This document shows, piece by piece, positions 17,530-29,325 of a stretch of 64,000 bases of DNA. The notes beneath the pieces are model-generated. The model searched no databases and was not told the origin of the DNA. It was given only the letters and a program-made list of their open reading frames with translations. The number at the start of each line of letters is the position of its first letter. Position 1 is the first letter of the stretch. Made by a program: the position numbers and the translations under genes. This DNA is from AP-15 sp963845735 (GTDB lineage Bacteria > Pseudomonadota > Alphaproteobacteria > ATCC43930 > CGMCC-115725). The stretch is taken from assembly GCA_963845735.1 (NCBI GenBank), contig CAWJTR010000001.1, positions 496,001 to 560,000 of the forward strand. The letters are read 5' to 3'.

Positions 17530-20367
17530 TTAAGCCGCAAGAGCGTCCGCGACCAGCTGCGCCTGCTCCTCGACATGGCGCTTGAACAAACCGGTGGCCG
17601 GCGAGGCGGCGTCCGCCCGTCCGGCAAAGCATGGCCGCTTGGCAGCGATATCGAGCCCGGCGAGCACCTCTTCGATGCGCCGGTCGACAAAGTTCCACCC
17701 ACCCATGTTCTTCGGCTCTTCCTGGCACCAAATGATTTCGGCGTTGCGGTAGCGGGCCAATTCCTTGCCGAGCGAGTCGAACGGGAACGGGTAGAGTTGC
17801 TCGATCCGGATCAATGCCACCCGGTTGTCGCCGCTCGCGGCCCTCGCCTTGACCAGATCGAAATAGACCTTGCCGCTGCACAGGACCACGCGGCGCACCG
17901 CATCATCCGCGGCGATCGGCCCGATTTCCGGGATTACTCGGCGAAAGCCGCTGCCCGGCCCCATCTCGTCGAGCCGCGACATCACTTCCTTTGCGCGCAG
18001 CAGCGATTTCGGGGTGAAAATCACCAGCGGCTTTCTGAAATTGCGGCGAATTCTGACGCCTCAGGGCGTGAAAGTAGTTGGCGGCGCTGGTCAGGTTGCA
18101 CACCTGGATGTTGTCCTCGGCGCAAAGCTGCAGATAGCGCTCGATCCGGGCCGAGGAATGCTCGGGCCCTTGCCCCTCATAGCCGTGCGGCAGCAACAGG
18201 ACGAGGCCGCTCATGCGCAGCCATTTCGCTTCGCCGGCGCTTAAGAACTGGTCGATGATGACCTGCGCGCCGTTGGCGAAATCGCCGAATTGCGCCTCCC
18301 ACAGCACCAGGGTCGAGGGATCGGCGAGGCTGTAGCCGTATTCGAACCCGACCACCGCCGCTTCGGAGAGCGGGCTGTCGATGATGTCGAACGGCGCTTG
18401 CCCGGCGCGGACATGGTTGATCGGGATATAGCGCTTTTCGGTTTCCTGATCGACCAAGATGGCGTGGCGGTGCGAGAAGGTGCCGCGCCCGCTATCTTGC
18501 CCGGACATGCGGACATGGGTCCCTTCGGCGCATAGCGAGGCGATCGCCAGCGCCTCCGCGGTCGCCCAATCGATCCCCTCGCCGGATTCGATCGCGGCGC
18601 GTTTCGCGTCCAGCTGGCGGATTATTTTGGGGTTGAGCCGGAAACCTTCGGGAGCAGTCACCAGCCCCCGTCCCAACTCGCGCAACACCTCGGTGGCAAC
18701 GGCAGTATCGGCGCGATTATCGTCATGCGGCGCTGGTTCGAGCCCCGCCCAGGCGCCTTCGAGCCAATCCGCCTTGTTCGGGCGATAGTTCTTCGCCGCT
18801 CTCGAACTCGTTTTCGAGGCGGGCGACAAACCGGGCCGCCATCGCCTCCGGCTCACCTTCGGCGAGGACCCCCTCGGCGATCAGGCGTGCGGCATAGATC
18901 TGCCGGGTCGTCGGATGGCGGGCGATCGTGCGGTACATCAGCGGCTGGGTAAAAGCCGGCTCGTCGCCCTCGTTGTGCCCGTGCCGGCGATAGCAGAACA
19001 GGTCGACGACGACATCCTTTTTGAACTCGCGGCGATATTCGGAGGCGATGCGAGCGACCTCGACGACCGCTTCGGGATCGTCCCCGTTGACGTGAAAGAT
19101 CGGCGCCTGGACGCCCTTGGCGACATCCGACGGGTAAGGGCTCGAACGGGCGGCGGACGGGGCGGTGGTAAAGCCGATCTGGTTGTTGACGATGACATGG
19201 ATCGTGCCGCCGGTGGAAAACCCGGTCAGCTCGGACAATTCGAGCGATTCGGCGACGAGCCCTTGGCCGGCGAAGGCGGCATCGCCGTGCATCAGGATGC
19301 CCGCGATCTCATCTCGTCCGCTGTCGGCGTGCTGCTGCTGCTTGGCGCGAACCTTGCCGAGTACGACCGGGTCGACCGCTTCCAAATGCGAGGGGTTGGC
19401 GGCGAGCGACAGATGGACGGTCTTGCCGCCGATTTCGCGGTCGGCCGAGGTGCCGAGATGGTATTTGACGTCGCCTGAGCCGTGGACGTGCTCGGGATTG
19501 GTCGAATTCCCCTGGAATTCCGAGAAGATCGCGGCGAACGGCTTGCCGACGAAATTGGCGAGCACGTTGAGCCGCCCGCGATGCGGCATGCCGATCACGA
19601 ATTCACGGATGCCGAGCGCGCTGCCGCGGCGCAGGATAGCCTCCAGCGCCGGCATCAGGGATTCGGCGCCCTCGATGCCGAACCGTTTGGTGCCGGTATA
19701 GCGGCGGTCGAGAAAGCGCTCGAAGGTCTCGGCAGTGGTTAGGATCTCCAGGATCTCTTTCTTGTCGGCCGCAGACAGTTCTGGCTCGGCGGTCGCGTGT
19801 CTCGAATTTTTGCTGAATCCAGGCGCGCTCGGCCGGGACCTGGATGTGCATGTACTCGACGCCGATCTTGCCGCAATAGGTCTGCCGCAGGATCGCTATG
19901 ATCTCGTGCAGACTCGCGCGCTCGTGGCCGAAGATGTTGTTCAGGAAGATCTCGCGATCGAGATCGGCCTCGCTGAACCCATAGCTGCGGTAATCCAGCT
20001 CCGGATAAGGCCCGCGCTTATCGAGGCCGAGCGGGTCGAGATCGGCTTCGAGATGGCCGCGCACCCGGTAGGCGCGGATCAGCTGCAGCGCGCGGATCGA
20101 GTCGGAGGTCGCCTGGCGCAATGCCGTCGCATCGGGCGACTGTCGCCGGCGGCGTCGCGCCATTGCCGCCCGGCCGCGCCGGGTCTTTCCCAAAACGGCG
20201 GGCGCAGTTCGGCGAGCACCGCCGACCCATCCTCGCCGATTTCGGTGAAAAACCGCCGCCAGCTCTCGTCGACCGAGGCCGGGATCGTCGAGAAAGCGCG
20301 CATAGAGATCGGCAATGAACCCGGCGTTGGCGCCAGTCAGAAAGGTTGCGCCGTCGATATCAGCCAT
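17530..20367 (-). CDS. sucA: 2-oxoglutarate dehydrogenase E1 component (about five frame breaks)
   Basis: Thiamin-diphosphate E1 of the TCA cycle, about 945 residues. It starts MADIDGATFLTGANAGFIADLY. Conserved blocks are GHLEADLDPLGLD, GMPHRGRLNVLANF, EFQGNSTNPEHVHGSGDVKYH, the TPP region (HGDAAFAGQGLVAE), NNQIGFTT, RRHGHNEGDEP, LLPHGYEGQGPEHSSAR and the C-terminal WCQEEPKNMGGW. Frames change near 20282, 20150, 19795, 18805 and 18055. Every conserved block survives, so the breaks are best read as sequence errors. First of the sucA-odhB pair. Confidence 0.9.
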
Positions 20368-21339
20368 CAGCGATTCTGAGATCTATCCGTTTCGCCATGC
20401 CGGGCAAAAACCGGGACCGCGACCCTCTATCGCGGAGGACCGGCTTTGCGCGCGAAACGCTCTACGAATATAGGGGGGCGATGTCGAAATGCTGCGAAAC
20501 GCAGCGATCGATCGCTGCACGAAGGGATCGGATGACCGCGATCCCTGAGCGCCAGAGCACGGGCTCAAAGGCTGAGCAGATCCAGGCAGGCCGCTCCTCC
20601 TCGGGCGCGCGGCATTCATGACCGTGGTCTGCCGCACCTGCCGCTTTGGAAGATCCGATGCGTGCGGGGCGTCCAAAGGAGCCGATGGCGGTCGTCATGT
20701 CCTCAGTGCGACGCTCGCGCTCCCCGATCTGGTCGAGAACGGTGTTTTCTTCACTCATATCCGCCATATCCGCGTCCGTTGAGCCGTGGCAGGCCCACCC
20801 GCGCCTGCGCATTTGGCGAGCATGAGCGTCAAGCTCTCGGCAGTTCAGAGGGCTCATGGCTCGAATTCCGACCGGCGGCGTGACCGGCCGCCTCCGCCGG
20901 TCAGAACACGCAGGTCGATCGTTATGACGCGACTGGATCAGGCTGCGTCGCGCCATCGCCCGCATCTTGCCGGGCGACACGTCGCGACATGATCCTTGTC
21001 CTCACCCCAATCGTCCCGTGGCCGTAGCGGCACGGTCTGCGCTCATTCCACGTTTATTGGCCGAGAGCACGATCGGCGATTCGAACACCTCACCGCCTTG
21101 CATGTCTTCGGCTCTCGTAGTGCGCGCACCGCATTACAGTCAGTCCGGTCATACCACTTCGTGGATCAGGTTGGCCGCGAAGGCAAGATGTGCTCAGATA
21201 GCAGTGCAACAGATGCTATAGCCATTCAATATATTCCTTAATTTATCCGTTTCCGAGCCATGAAATGCCAATTACCTCGGCTGCATGGCGCGTGCCTTCC
21301 CGTGATGACGGCACTTACCACGCGAATACCGCCCTTAAC
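20368..21339. other. Long spacer between sucD and sucA (about 970 bp), no supported gene
   Basis: The longest gap in the TCA run. Short open frames exist on both strands, but none shows a recognisable domain or a ribosome site, and all look composition-driven. It probably holds the sucA promoter. The part 21150-21330 is less GC-rich. I see no tRNA, known riboswitch or terminator with a T tract. Confidence 0.5.
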
Positions 21340-22215
21340 TCAGCCCCGCAGCACGTCGCGCATCGTCGTGCCGATCTCGGCGGGCGAGCGGGCGACGGTA
21401 ACGCCGGCGCTGCGCAGCGCTTCCATCTTGTCTTCGGCGCCGCCCTTGCCGCCGGCAATGATAGCGCCGGCATGGCCCATTCGTCGGCCCGGCGGGGCGG
21501 TGCTGCCGGCGATAAACCCGACGACCGGCTTCTTCCTCTGCGCGAGATTTGAGGAACGCCGCGCCATCCTCTTCGGCGGTCCCGCCGATCTCGCCGATCA
21601 TGACGATCGCCTCGGTCTCGTCGTCGGCGAGCAGCATTTCGAGCACTTCGACAAAGTTCGTGCCGTTGACCGGGTCGCCGCCAATCCCGACGCAGGTCGA
21701 CTGGCCGAGCCCGACCGCGGTCGTCTGCGCCACCGCCTCATAAGTCAGGGTGCCCGAGCGTGACACGATGCCGATCTTGCCGCGCCGGTGGATATGGCCC
21801 GGCATGATGCCGATCTTGCACTCGTCGGGGGTGATGACGCCGGGGCAGTTCGGCCCGATCAGCCGGGTCTTGGTGCCGGTCAGGCTGCGCTTGACCCGCA
21901 CCATGTCGAGGACCGGGATGCCCTCGGTGATGCAGGCGACAAGCGGGATTTCGGCATCGACCGCTTCGAGGATCGCGTCGGCCGCAAAGGGCGGCGGCAC
22001 ATAGATAACGCTGGCGTCGCACCCGGTTTTGGCGCGCGCCTCGTGAACCGTGTTGAACACCGGCAGATCGAGATGGCGGGTCCCGCCTTTGCCCGGGGTG
22101 ACGCCGCCGACCATCTTGGTGCCGTAGGCGATCGCCTGCTCGGAGTGAAACGTACCCTGCGAGCCGGTGAAGCCCTGACACAAGACCTTCGTCGACGCAT
22201 TGACCAGAATAGACA

Positions 22216-22216
<1 letters not shown>
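21340..22216 (-). CDS. sucD: Succinyl-CoA ligase (ADP-forming) subunit alpha (one frame break)
   Basis: About 291 residues. The CoA-binding Rossmann domain (CQGFTGSQGTFHSEQAI) and the active-site histidine region (GHAGAIIAGGKG) are present. The frame breaks near 21545, where KSRAEEE should run into KKPVVGFIAGSTAPPGRRMG in the next frame. Its ATG overlaps the sucC stop, so the pair is translationally coupled. Confidence 0.93.
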
Positions 22217-23385
<1,169 letters not shown>

Positions 23386-23389
23386 CGGA

Positions 23390-24349
23390 TCAGCCCAGAA
23401 CCTTCATCGTCTTGACGACATCGATCAGCTCGCGGACCCCGGCCGCCGATCTGTCGAACTCCGCCTGTTCCTGGGGATTGAGCTCGATTTCGACGATCCG
23501 CTCGACCCCGCCGGCGCCAATCACCACCGGGACGCCAACGTAGAGGTCTTTGACGCCGTATTGGCCCTGGAGCAACGCGGCGCAGGGCAGAACGCGCTTT
23601 TTGTCGCGCAAATAGGCCTCGGCCATCGCGATCGCCGAGCTCGCCGGCGCGTAAAACGCCGACCCGGTCTTCAGCAGGCCGACGATCTCGGCCCCGCCGT
23701 CGCGGGTGCGCTGGACGATCTTGTCCAGCCGCTCCTTCGTCGTCCAACCCATCTTGACGAGATCCGGCAACGGGATGCCGGCAACGGTCGAATACCGCAC
23801 CAGCGGCACCATCATGTCGCCGTGACCGCCGAGAACGAAGGCGCTGACATCCTCGACCGAAACCTTCAGCTCCTCGGCGAGAAAATAGCGGAAGCGGGCG
23901 CTGTCGAGCACCCCGGCCATGCCGACCACACGGTGAGCCGGCAGCCCACAGGCCTCGCGCATGACCCACACCATCACGTCGAGCGGGTTCGTAATGGTGA
24001 TGACGAAGGCGTCGGGGCAATGCTTCTTGATCGCCTGGCCGACCGTCGAAATAACCTTGGCGTTGGTGCCGATCAGATCGTCGCGGCTCATCCCGGGCTT
24101 GCGCGCGATGCCCGCGGTGACGATCACGACATCGGCGCCCTCGATGTCGGCGTAGTCGTTGGTGCCTTTGACGACAGCGTCATAGCCCTCGATCGTCGAC
24201 CCTTGCACGATATCGAGCGCCTTTCCTTGCGGCACTCCCTCGATAATATCGAACAGGACGATGTCGCCGAGCTCCTTGAGCCCGGCGAGCAGCGCGATGG
24301 TGCCACCGACCTGCCCGGCGCCGACCAGCGCAATCTTGTTGCGTGCCAT
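23390..24349 (-). CDS. mdh: Malate dehydrogenase (NAD)
   Basis: A 319-residue LDH-like malate dehydrogenase, intact. The NAD-binding turn GAGQVGG is at residues 10-16; the catalytic histidine lies in LGGHGDMMVPL and the substrate arginines in the AGIARKPGMSRDD loop and around MAGVLDSARFR. A strong Shine-Dalgarno (AGGAGG) precedes the ATG. It leads the TCA operon; a large palindrome lies about 95 bp upstream. Confidence 0.97.
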   Translation of the reverse strand: MARNKIALVGAGQVGGTIALLAGLKELGDIVLFDIIEGVPQGKALDIVQGSTIEGYDAVVKGTNDYADIEGADVVIVTAGIARKPGMSRDDLIGTNAKVISTVGQAIKKHCPDAFVITITNPLDVMVWVMREACGLPAHRVVGMAGVLDSARFRYFLAEELKVSVEDVSAFVLGGHGDMMVPLVRYSTVAGIPLPDLVKMGWTTKERLDKIVQRTRDGGAEIVGLLKTGSAFYAPASSAIAMAEAYLRDKKRVLPCAALLQGQYGVKDLYVGVPVVIGAGGVERIVEIELNPQEQAEFDRSAAGVRELIDVVKTMKVLG

Positions 24350-24443
24350 AGGAATGCCTCCTTTTTTTCAGGCGCCGGGTGGAGGCGCGGGACGGCTCGC
24401 CTCTTACCGCGAATTCCGGCTACGGGCAAGGCGGCGAGCCATG

Positions 24444-24470
24444 CGGTAGTGACTCACTGAGTCATTACCG
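24444..24470. promoter_or_regulatory. 27-bp palindrome upstream of the mdh operon, with two GANTC sites
   Basis: Core TGACTCACTGAGTCA (24450-24464) is a perfect 7-bp dyad around one C; the arms extend to 13 bp with a single mismatch (24444-24470). Each half holds a GANTC site (GACTC 24451-24455, GAGTC 24459-24463), the target of the alphaproteobacterial CcrM methylase. It sits between the zapE 3' end and mdh, about 95-120 bp before the mdh ATG, and has no T tract, so an operator is likelier than a terminator. Confidence 0.55.
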
Positions 24471-24552
24471 GTCAAGCGGGCGCGCGAGCCGAACGTATTC
24501 TTGGGTGGCCCGCGATCCGATCCGGAGCCTTGGAACAGCCTCTCCGGACGGC

Positions 24553-25695
24553 TCACCGCCGCGGGCGGTTGGCGATGTAATCCTCGCTCTGCATCTCGAT
24601 CAGGCGCGAGACGGTGCGCTGGAACTCGAAGGTGCCGTCGCCGGCGACATAGATTTCTTCGGGCGGCCCCTCGGCCGAGGCGATCAGCAGGGTGCGCGCC
24701 TCGTAGAGCGTGTCGATCAGGATGTTGAACCGCCGGGCCTCGTCGCGCTGCTCGCGAGCAAGACGCGGAATGCCCTCGACGATCACCGCGGCAAACCGCT
24801 CGGCGATCGCCAGGTAGTCGACTGCGCCGAGTGGCTGCGCGCAAAGATCGGCAAAGCCGAACCAGGCGACGTTGCGCGCCGCGCGCGGGACTGTCAGCGT
24901 CCGTCCTTTGACAATCAGGCTGGCGCTCTCGCCCGCCGCATCGTCGGTCAGCTCGGCGAAGGTTGCCTTCAACGCCTGATGCGCCGCCTCGCCGAGCGGA
25001 AAGTGATAGACCTTCTTACCCCGCATTCGAGCGAGCCGGTAGTCGCGGCCGCTGTCGAGCTCGAGAACGTAGAGCTTTCGCTTGAGCAGGGCGATGAACG
25101 GCAAAAACCGCTCGCGGTGCAGCCCGTGCTGGTAAAGCTCGTCGGGGGCGCGGTTCGAGGTCGCCACCACCACGATCCCGGCATCGAACAACGCGGTAAA
25201 CAGGCGATCGAGGATCATCGCGTCGGCGATGTCCTCAACCTGGAATTCGTCAAAGCAGAGGAGCGCCGCCTCGGCAGCGATCTCCGCCGCCACCTTGGCG
25301 ATCGGCTCGCGGGTTCGGTCCCGCCTCTCCTGTTCGATGCGATCGTGAACTTCGAGCATAAAGGCGTGGAAATGAACCCGCCGCTTGTGCTGGCCCGGCG
25401 CGGTGGCGAAGAACAGATCCATCAGCATCGATTTGCCACGCCCAACCGGTCCGCATAAGTAGAGACCCATCGGTGCGTGCTCGCCGTTGTGCTCGGCCAG
25501 GCCAAAACGGGCGAGCCACCCGCGCAGCCCCGATTCGGAATGGTAATCGAGCAATGCCCGATGGAGGCTCTGCAGCCGTTCGATCGCCAGCTGCTGTGCC
25601 GCGTCGGGTTCGAGCACCCCTTGTCGGCGCAATGCCCGATAGCGTGCCATCGGTTCCGGCGGCGAATCCGGGTCAGCGGCGACTGGTGGGGTCAT
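24553..25695 (-). CDS. zapE: Cell division protein ZapE (AFG1-like ATPase)
   Basis: A 380-residue AFG1/ZapE ATPase. Walker A is GPVGRGKS (82-89), followed by MLMDLFF; Walker B is LLCFDEFQVED and the sensor region is VVVATSNRAPDELYQ. ZapE contacts FtsZ in late division in E. coli; AFG1 homologues act in membrane protein turnover. ATG 25695 gives the family's normal N-terminus. Intact; it lies just upstream of mdh, as in many alphaproteobacteria. Confidence 0.9.
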   Translation of the reverse strand: MTPPVAADPDSPPEPMARYRALRRQGVLEPDAAQQLAIERLQSLHRALLDYHSESGLRGWLARFGLAEHNGEHAPMGLYLCGPVGRGKSMLMDLFFATAPGQHKRRVHFHAFMLEVHDRIEQERRDRTREPIAKVAAEIAAEAALLCFDEFQVEDIADAMILDRLFTALFDAGIVVVATSNRAPDELYQHGLHRERFLPFIALLKRKLYVLELDSGRDYRLARMRGKKVYHFPLGEAAHQALKATFAELTDDAAGESASLIVKGRTLTVPRAARNVAWFGFADLCAQPLGAVDYLAIAERFAAVIVEGIPRLAREQRDEARRFNILIDTLYEARTLLIASAEGPPEEIYVAGDGTFEFQRTVSRLIEMQSEDYIANRPRR

Positions 25696-25829
25696 CGCGA
25701 TTGGCAACGATCGGGGATCATGGCGATGGATGGAGGTTCGGACCAGCCGGGAGTTGCCGGACGCGGCCGGGGGGTCTACTTCAGCCGAGGGCGCAGCGCA
25801 ACCCGCTCGCAATGCAGAGGAGGAAGGCG

Positions 25830-26036
25830 ATGAACGAAGACCGTTTCAACATGGATATCCGCAAGTTTCTAAAGGTCGTCGGGGTGACCTCGCAGCGCGA
25901 AATCGAAATGGCGGTGCGTGCCGCGCTTGCCAAAGGGGCATTCGCGGAAAATACCGTGCTCAAGCCGAAGGTGACCTTATCGATTCCGGAGATCGGCCTC
26001 GAACACGTCATCGACGGCGAAATCGGCTTATCATAA
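25830..26036 (+). CDS. Small conserved protein, DUF6494-like
   Basis: A 68-residue protein (MNEDRFNMDIRKFLKVVG start) with the short fold of DUF6494: an N-terminal helix, VTSQREIEMAVRAAL, then a beta pair (VTLSIPEIGLEHVIDGEI). A clear ribosome site (AGAGGAGGA, 25816-25824) precedes the ATG. It is divergent from zapE. Function unknown. Confidence 0.75.
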   Translation: MNEDRFNMDIRKFLKVVGVTSQREIEMAVRAALAKGAFAENTVLKPKVTLSIPEIGLEHVIDGEIGLS

Positions 26037-26188
26037 CCCAAACTGGTTAGGCCGCTAAGCAGGTTACGCCTTCCGAAATCTGCCGTTCTCGATTAGGTTG
26101 GAGGAACAATCACCGAACACCGGATTGACGCCCAGCAGTGTTCCAAGTATGTTCACCGCTCGCGGAAAGCGCGAGGTGGCGAGCGCCA

Positions 26189-27672
26189 ATGGAAATTTTG
26201 TCCCTATTGTTAATCGTCGTTGCGGCTGGAGGGGGCGCCGGGGTGGCATGGCTGCTAGTCGCCGCCAAACTGCGTGCCGCAGCTGCAGAGACTAGGCTGC
26301 TGCGTGACCATATCAGCAAGACCGAGGCCGAGCTCGCTGCCGCACGGCACGAAGCGAATTTCTGGCGAACGCAGGGAGAAAATGAGGGAAGAGCTCGGGC
26401 GGCCGCCGAAGCGACCGCATCTCGCGTCAGCGGCCTTGAAGCCGATTGTGACGAGCTGCGAAAACAACTGACCAACTCCATCGCCGCCGTTTCCCGTCTC
26501 GAAGCAACATTAACCGAACAAGAACAAGGGCATCATCAAAAAATAGACGTGTTGACTGCAATCCGCGGCGAAATAGAAAAGGATCTTAAGAATATCGCCA
26601 ATGACAGCCTACGCGCCAACCAAACCACCTTCCTTGAACTTGCGAGCCAGGTACTCGACAAGCACAAGGAGAGCGCGGCGGCGGATCTCGATGCTCGTAA
26701 GACAGCTATGGAAGCATCAGTTACGCCGATCCAGGGCGCGCTCGCCGAATTAGACAGGCGGGATCTGAGACATACGGTGCGGTTTCAGCCGAACTCAGGA
26801 ACGTGGTCGATGTGGGACACTCTGTCCGCAACGAGACATCGAAGCTGGTGAACGCACTTCGTGCTTCACCCAAAACCCGCGGCCGCTGGGGCGAAAATAC
26901 GCTGCGCAACGTCCTGGAACTCGCTGGCCTGAATGCTTATAGCGATTTTGCTACAGAGCATAGCTACGCTCAAGACGGGGCGCTTTCACGGCCGGATGTT
27001 GTGATTCGCCTTCCCGGCGGTCATTGCATAGTTGTGGATGCAAAGGCCTCGATGGCAGCCTATCTCGACGCGATCGACTCGATTGAGGAAGCAGAGCGAG
27101 ACCGCCATCTCTCGCTTCACGCGCAGCAACTCCGCTCTCAGGTCAAGCTGCTTTCTGGGAAGGCTTATTGGGAGGGTCTGACCCAAACGCCGGACTACGT
27201 GGTTATGTTCGTGCCCGGCGAGAACTTCTACGCTGCCGCCGCTGAACGAGATCCTGAGCTATTCGAATTTGCTTTTAAACAACGCGTTCTCATTGTTACA
27301 CCAGCAATACTAATCGCCTTGGCAAAAATAGTTGCATACAACTGGCGGCAGGAAAAGGTTGCTGAGAACGCGCAACGTGTTCATGAAATTGGTCGGGAAC
27401 TGTACAGGCGGCTCACGACGATGGGTGGGCATATCCTCGGGCTCGGCAATAGCCTCGCCGGAAGTATTCGAAAGTACAATGATTTCGTCGGCAGCCTGGA
27501 GAGCGCCGTGATGCCTCAAGCTCGTCGATTCAACGAGCTCGAGGTCGAGGGAACCGCAAGTGAGCTATCTCCTCTCATGCCAATCGAGGTTGAACCAAGG
27601 CGGTTGCGGTCCGAACGCGATATCTCGGGCGCCGCGCTAGCTAACGGCGCGGCGTCCGAAGCCGCCTGCTAG
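26189..27672 (+). CDS. rmuC: DNA recombination protein RmuC (one frame break)
   Basis: About 490 residues. An N-terminal membrane segment (MEILSLLLIVVAAGGG) is followed by a long coiled coil (residues 30-190) and the PD-(D/E)XK-like RmuC domain (RGRWGENTLRNVLELAGL, DVVIRLPGG, VVDAKASMAAYLDA). The frame breaks between about 26755 and 26800. Base composition is less GC-rich than the neighbours, which may mean transfer. The role, limiting inverted-repeat rearrangements, is known from E. coli. Confidence 0.88.
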
Positions 27673-27718
27673 TGTTCAGACTGATTAAGAGGTTCACCGT
27701 GGTGTCTGCCAATATTGT

Positions 27719-27781
27719 CTTCCCGGCGAAGGCCGGGACCCATCTCAGCCGTGGGCGCCGGCCTGCGCCGGTGTGGCGAGA
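27719..27781. repeat. REP/BIME-like palindromic repeat
   Basis: Two facing hairpin units: CCCGGC-GAAG-GCCGGG near 27722 and CCGGC-CTGC-GCCGG near 27758, each followed or preceded by the same ACCCA / TGGGC flank in opposite orientation. The arrangement matches the mosaic intergenic repeats common in alphaproteobacteria. It lies between the converging rmuC and RidA genes, where it could act in mRNA 3' protection or termination. Confidence 0.55.
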
Positions 27782-27885
27782 CTTTTGGCGCTATCATTAA
27801 TCTGTCGGATCCGGTAAATCACATGAATGGCTCTAAAGCACTAGGCGCTCCTATAACCATCGGCTGCTCTCTATCCCGCCGCAGG

Positions 27886-28245
27886 CTATTTCGCGGCGGT
27901 CACCATGATTTCGACCAGTACCTCTGGCCGCGCGAGATCGGCTTTGACGCAGGCCCGCGCCGGCGGGTTCTCGGGATCGACCCAGGCGTTCCACACCGAA
28001 TTCATGTCAGCGAACAGGGCCATGTCCTTGATCCACAAATTCGCCGCGAGCAGGTTCGATTTGCTGCTCCCCGCCTGGGCGAGATACGAATCGATCTTGT
28101 CGAGGATCTGTTTGGTTTGCCCCTTGATGTCCTGCGAGGTGTCGCCGGCGGTCAGGCCGGCGAGATAGACCGTGTCGCCACGGACGACGCAGCGGCTCAT
28201 GCGCGGGCCGGGCGGCTGGGTCAAATCGATACGGCGGATGTCCAT
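27886..28245 (-). CDS. RidA/YjgF-family protein
   Basis: A 119-residue RidA-fold protein with conserved residues in VYLAGLTAGD, QTKQILDKIDSYLAQAG, NPPARACVKADLARPEVLVEIM. The arginine of the P-R-A-C segment is the one that binds the imine carboxylate in true RidA. The extended N-terminus and the neighbouring cupin suggest a catabolic-cluster paralogue. Start ATG 28245. Confidence 0.85.
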   Translation of the reverse strand: MDIRRIDLTQPPGPRMSRCVVRGDTVYLAGLTAGDTSQDIKGQTKQILDKIDSYLAQAGSSKSNLLAANLWIKDMALFADMNSVWNAWVDPENPPARACVKADLARPEVLVEIMVTAAK

Positions 28246-28279
28246 GGTCTTCCCCTGTGCAATTGGAACGTTGAGGGCG

Positions 28280-28663
28280 TCAGCCGGCGCTGGCCGGCGA
28301 GTCTGCGTAGTTGACGATGCGCTTGCCCGAGGTGTGGATGCCAAAAGTCACGAGCGGCCGGTCGCCGGTCGTGCGAAAGCCGTGCACCCGATTGGCCGGA
28401 ATGGCGATCGTGATACCGGGTTCCATCACAACGACACCGTCTTCGCCGTCGAGCCAGGCCTCGCCTGTGCCTTCGAGCACGGTCAGCAGCTCGACATAGG
28501 GATGCGAGTGGGGCTGCGTGGCGTAGCCGGGCGGCGATGTCTGGATCCCGGTGCGAATCGGCAGGCCTTCGCCGGTATCGTCGCCGATGATCGGCTGATA
28601 GGTGGCGCCGCCGACGAAGGCCACGGTCGGCCGGTCGGCATGGCGGATCAGGGTCAGGTGCAT
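28280..28663 (-). CDS. Cupin-domain protein
   Basis: A 127-residue single-domain cupin. Metal-ligand motif 1 is QPHSHPYVELLTVLEGTGE and motif 2 is PANRVHGFRTTGDRP. It lies 34 bp upstream of the RidA-family gene on the same strand. An AGGAGG ribosome site stands 11 bp before the ATG. Substrate unknown. Confidence 0.8.
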   Translation of the reverse strand: MHLTLIRHADRPTVAFVGGATYQPIIGDDTGEGLPIRTGIQTSPPGYATQPHSHPYVELLTVLEGTGEAWLDGEDGVVVMEPGITIAIPANRVHGFRTTGDRPLVTFGIHTSGKRIVNYADSPASAG

Positions 28664-28853
28664 CTGGCATCTATACCTCCTGCGCGTCGCGGCGATCGAT
28701 CGAGCCAATTGTATCATGCGGGCGGCATGGTAGACACACCCATGCCGTTCGATCGCGCTTGCCGAGCGGTTCACCCTGTTCTTATTGCATTGGTGGCATG
28801 GCTGCATGCTTCCCTCCAAGTCTGGCGCGGCTCGGCTTCGCCGCTGCGGCCGT

Positions 28854-29325
28854 CTATCTCGTCTGAGGAGCTGGCGCCGGCCTTGGAAAAAAGCGCGCAG
28901 CAATTCCGCGGCCCGCCGCTCGTCGATCCCGCCATAGATCTCCGGGCGGTGATGGATGGTCGGCTGGCTAGAACAGGCGCGGGCCGTGCTCGACCGCGCC
29001 GCCCTTCGGGTCGTAAGCGCCGAAGTAGAGCCGGCGCAGATGCGCGAGAGCGATCGCCGCCGCGCACATCGCGCAAGGTTCGAGCGTGACCCACAGATCG
29101 CACCCGGCGAGACGCTTCGACCCCGAGCAGTTTGGCGCCGGCGCGCAGCACCACCATCTCGGCATGCGCGGTCGGGTCCCGGTCGGCCTCAACCCGGTTG
29201 CCGGCGGCGGCGACAACTTGCCCTGCGCCATCGATCAGCACCGCGCCGACCGGCACCTCGCCGCGCGCCGCGGCTGCCTCGGCCTCGGCCAGCGCCAGCG
29301 CCATCGGCGGCGGGCTCGCGGTCAT
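28854..29325 (-). CDS. tadA: tRNA-specific adenosine deaminase (two or three frame breaks)
   Basis: Makes inosine at tRNA position 34. The zinc-site motif HAE (in TAHAEM, with catalytic Glu) is in the first frame; the second, LEPCAMCAAAIALAHL, is in the next frame after a break near 29105. The C-terminus (EIYGGIDERRAAELL) is in a third frame after a break near 28970. The stop at 28854 requires one more shift in the T6 run near 28890 and is uncertain. As tadA is normally essential, errors are likelier than loss. Its ATG overlaps the thioesterase stop. Confidence 0.8.

Noticed and set aside
17530..20367. Programmed frameshifting or loss of 2-oxoglutarate dehydrogenase
   Set aside because: Five breaks at unrelated sites with no slippery-site pattern and all catalytic blocks preserved; consensus indels are the simpler reading.
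20462..20980. A 172-residue minus-strand open frame in the sucA-sucD gap
   Set aside because: No domain, no ribosome site, and composition typical of random GC-rich sequence; left as a non-coding gap.
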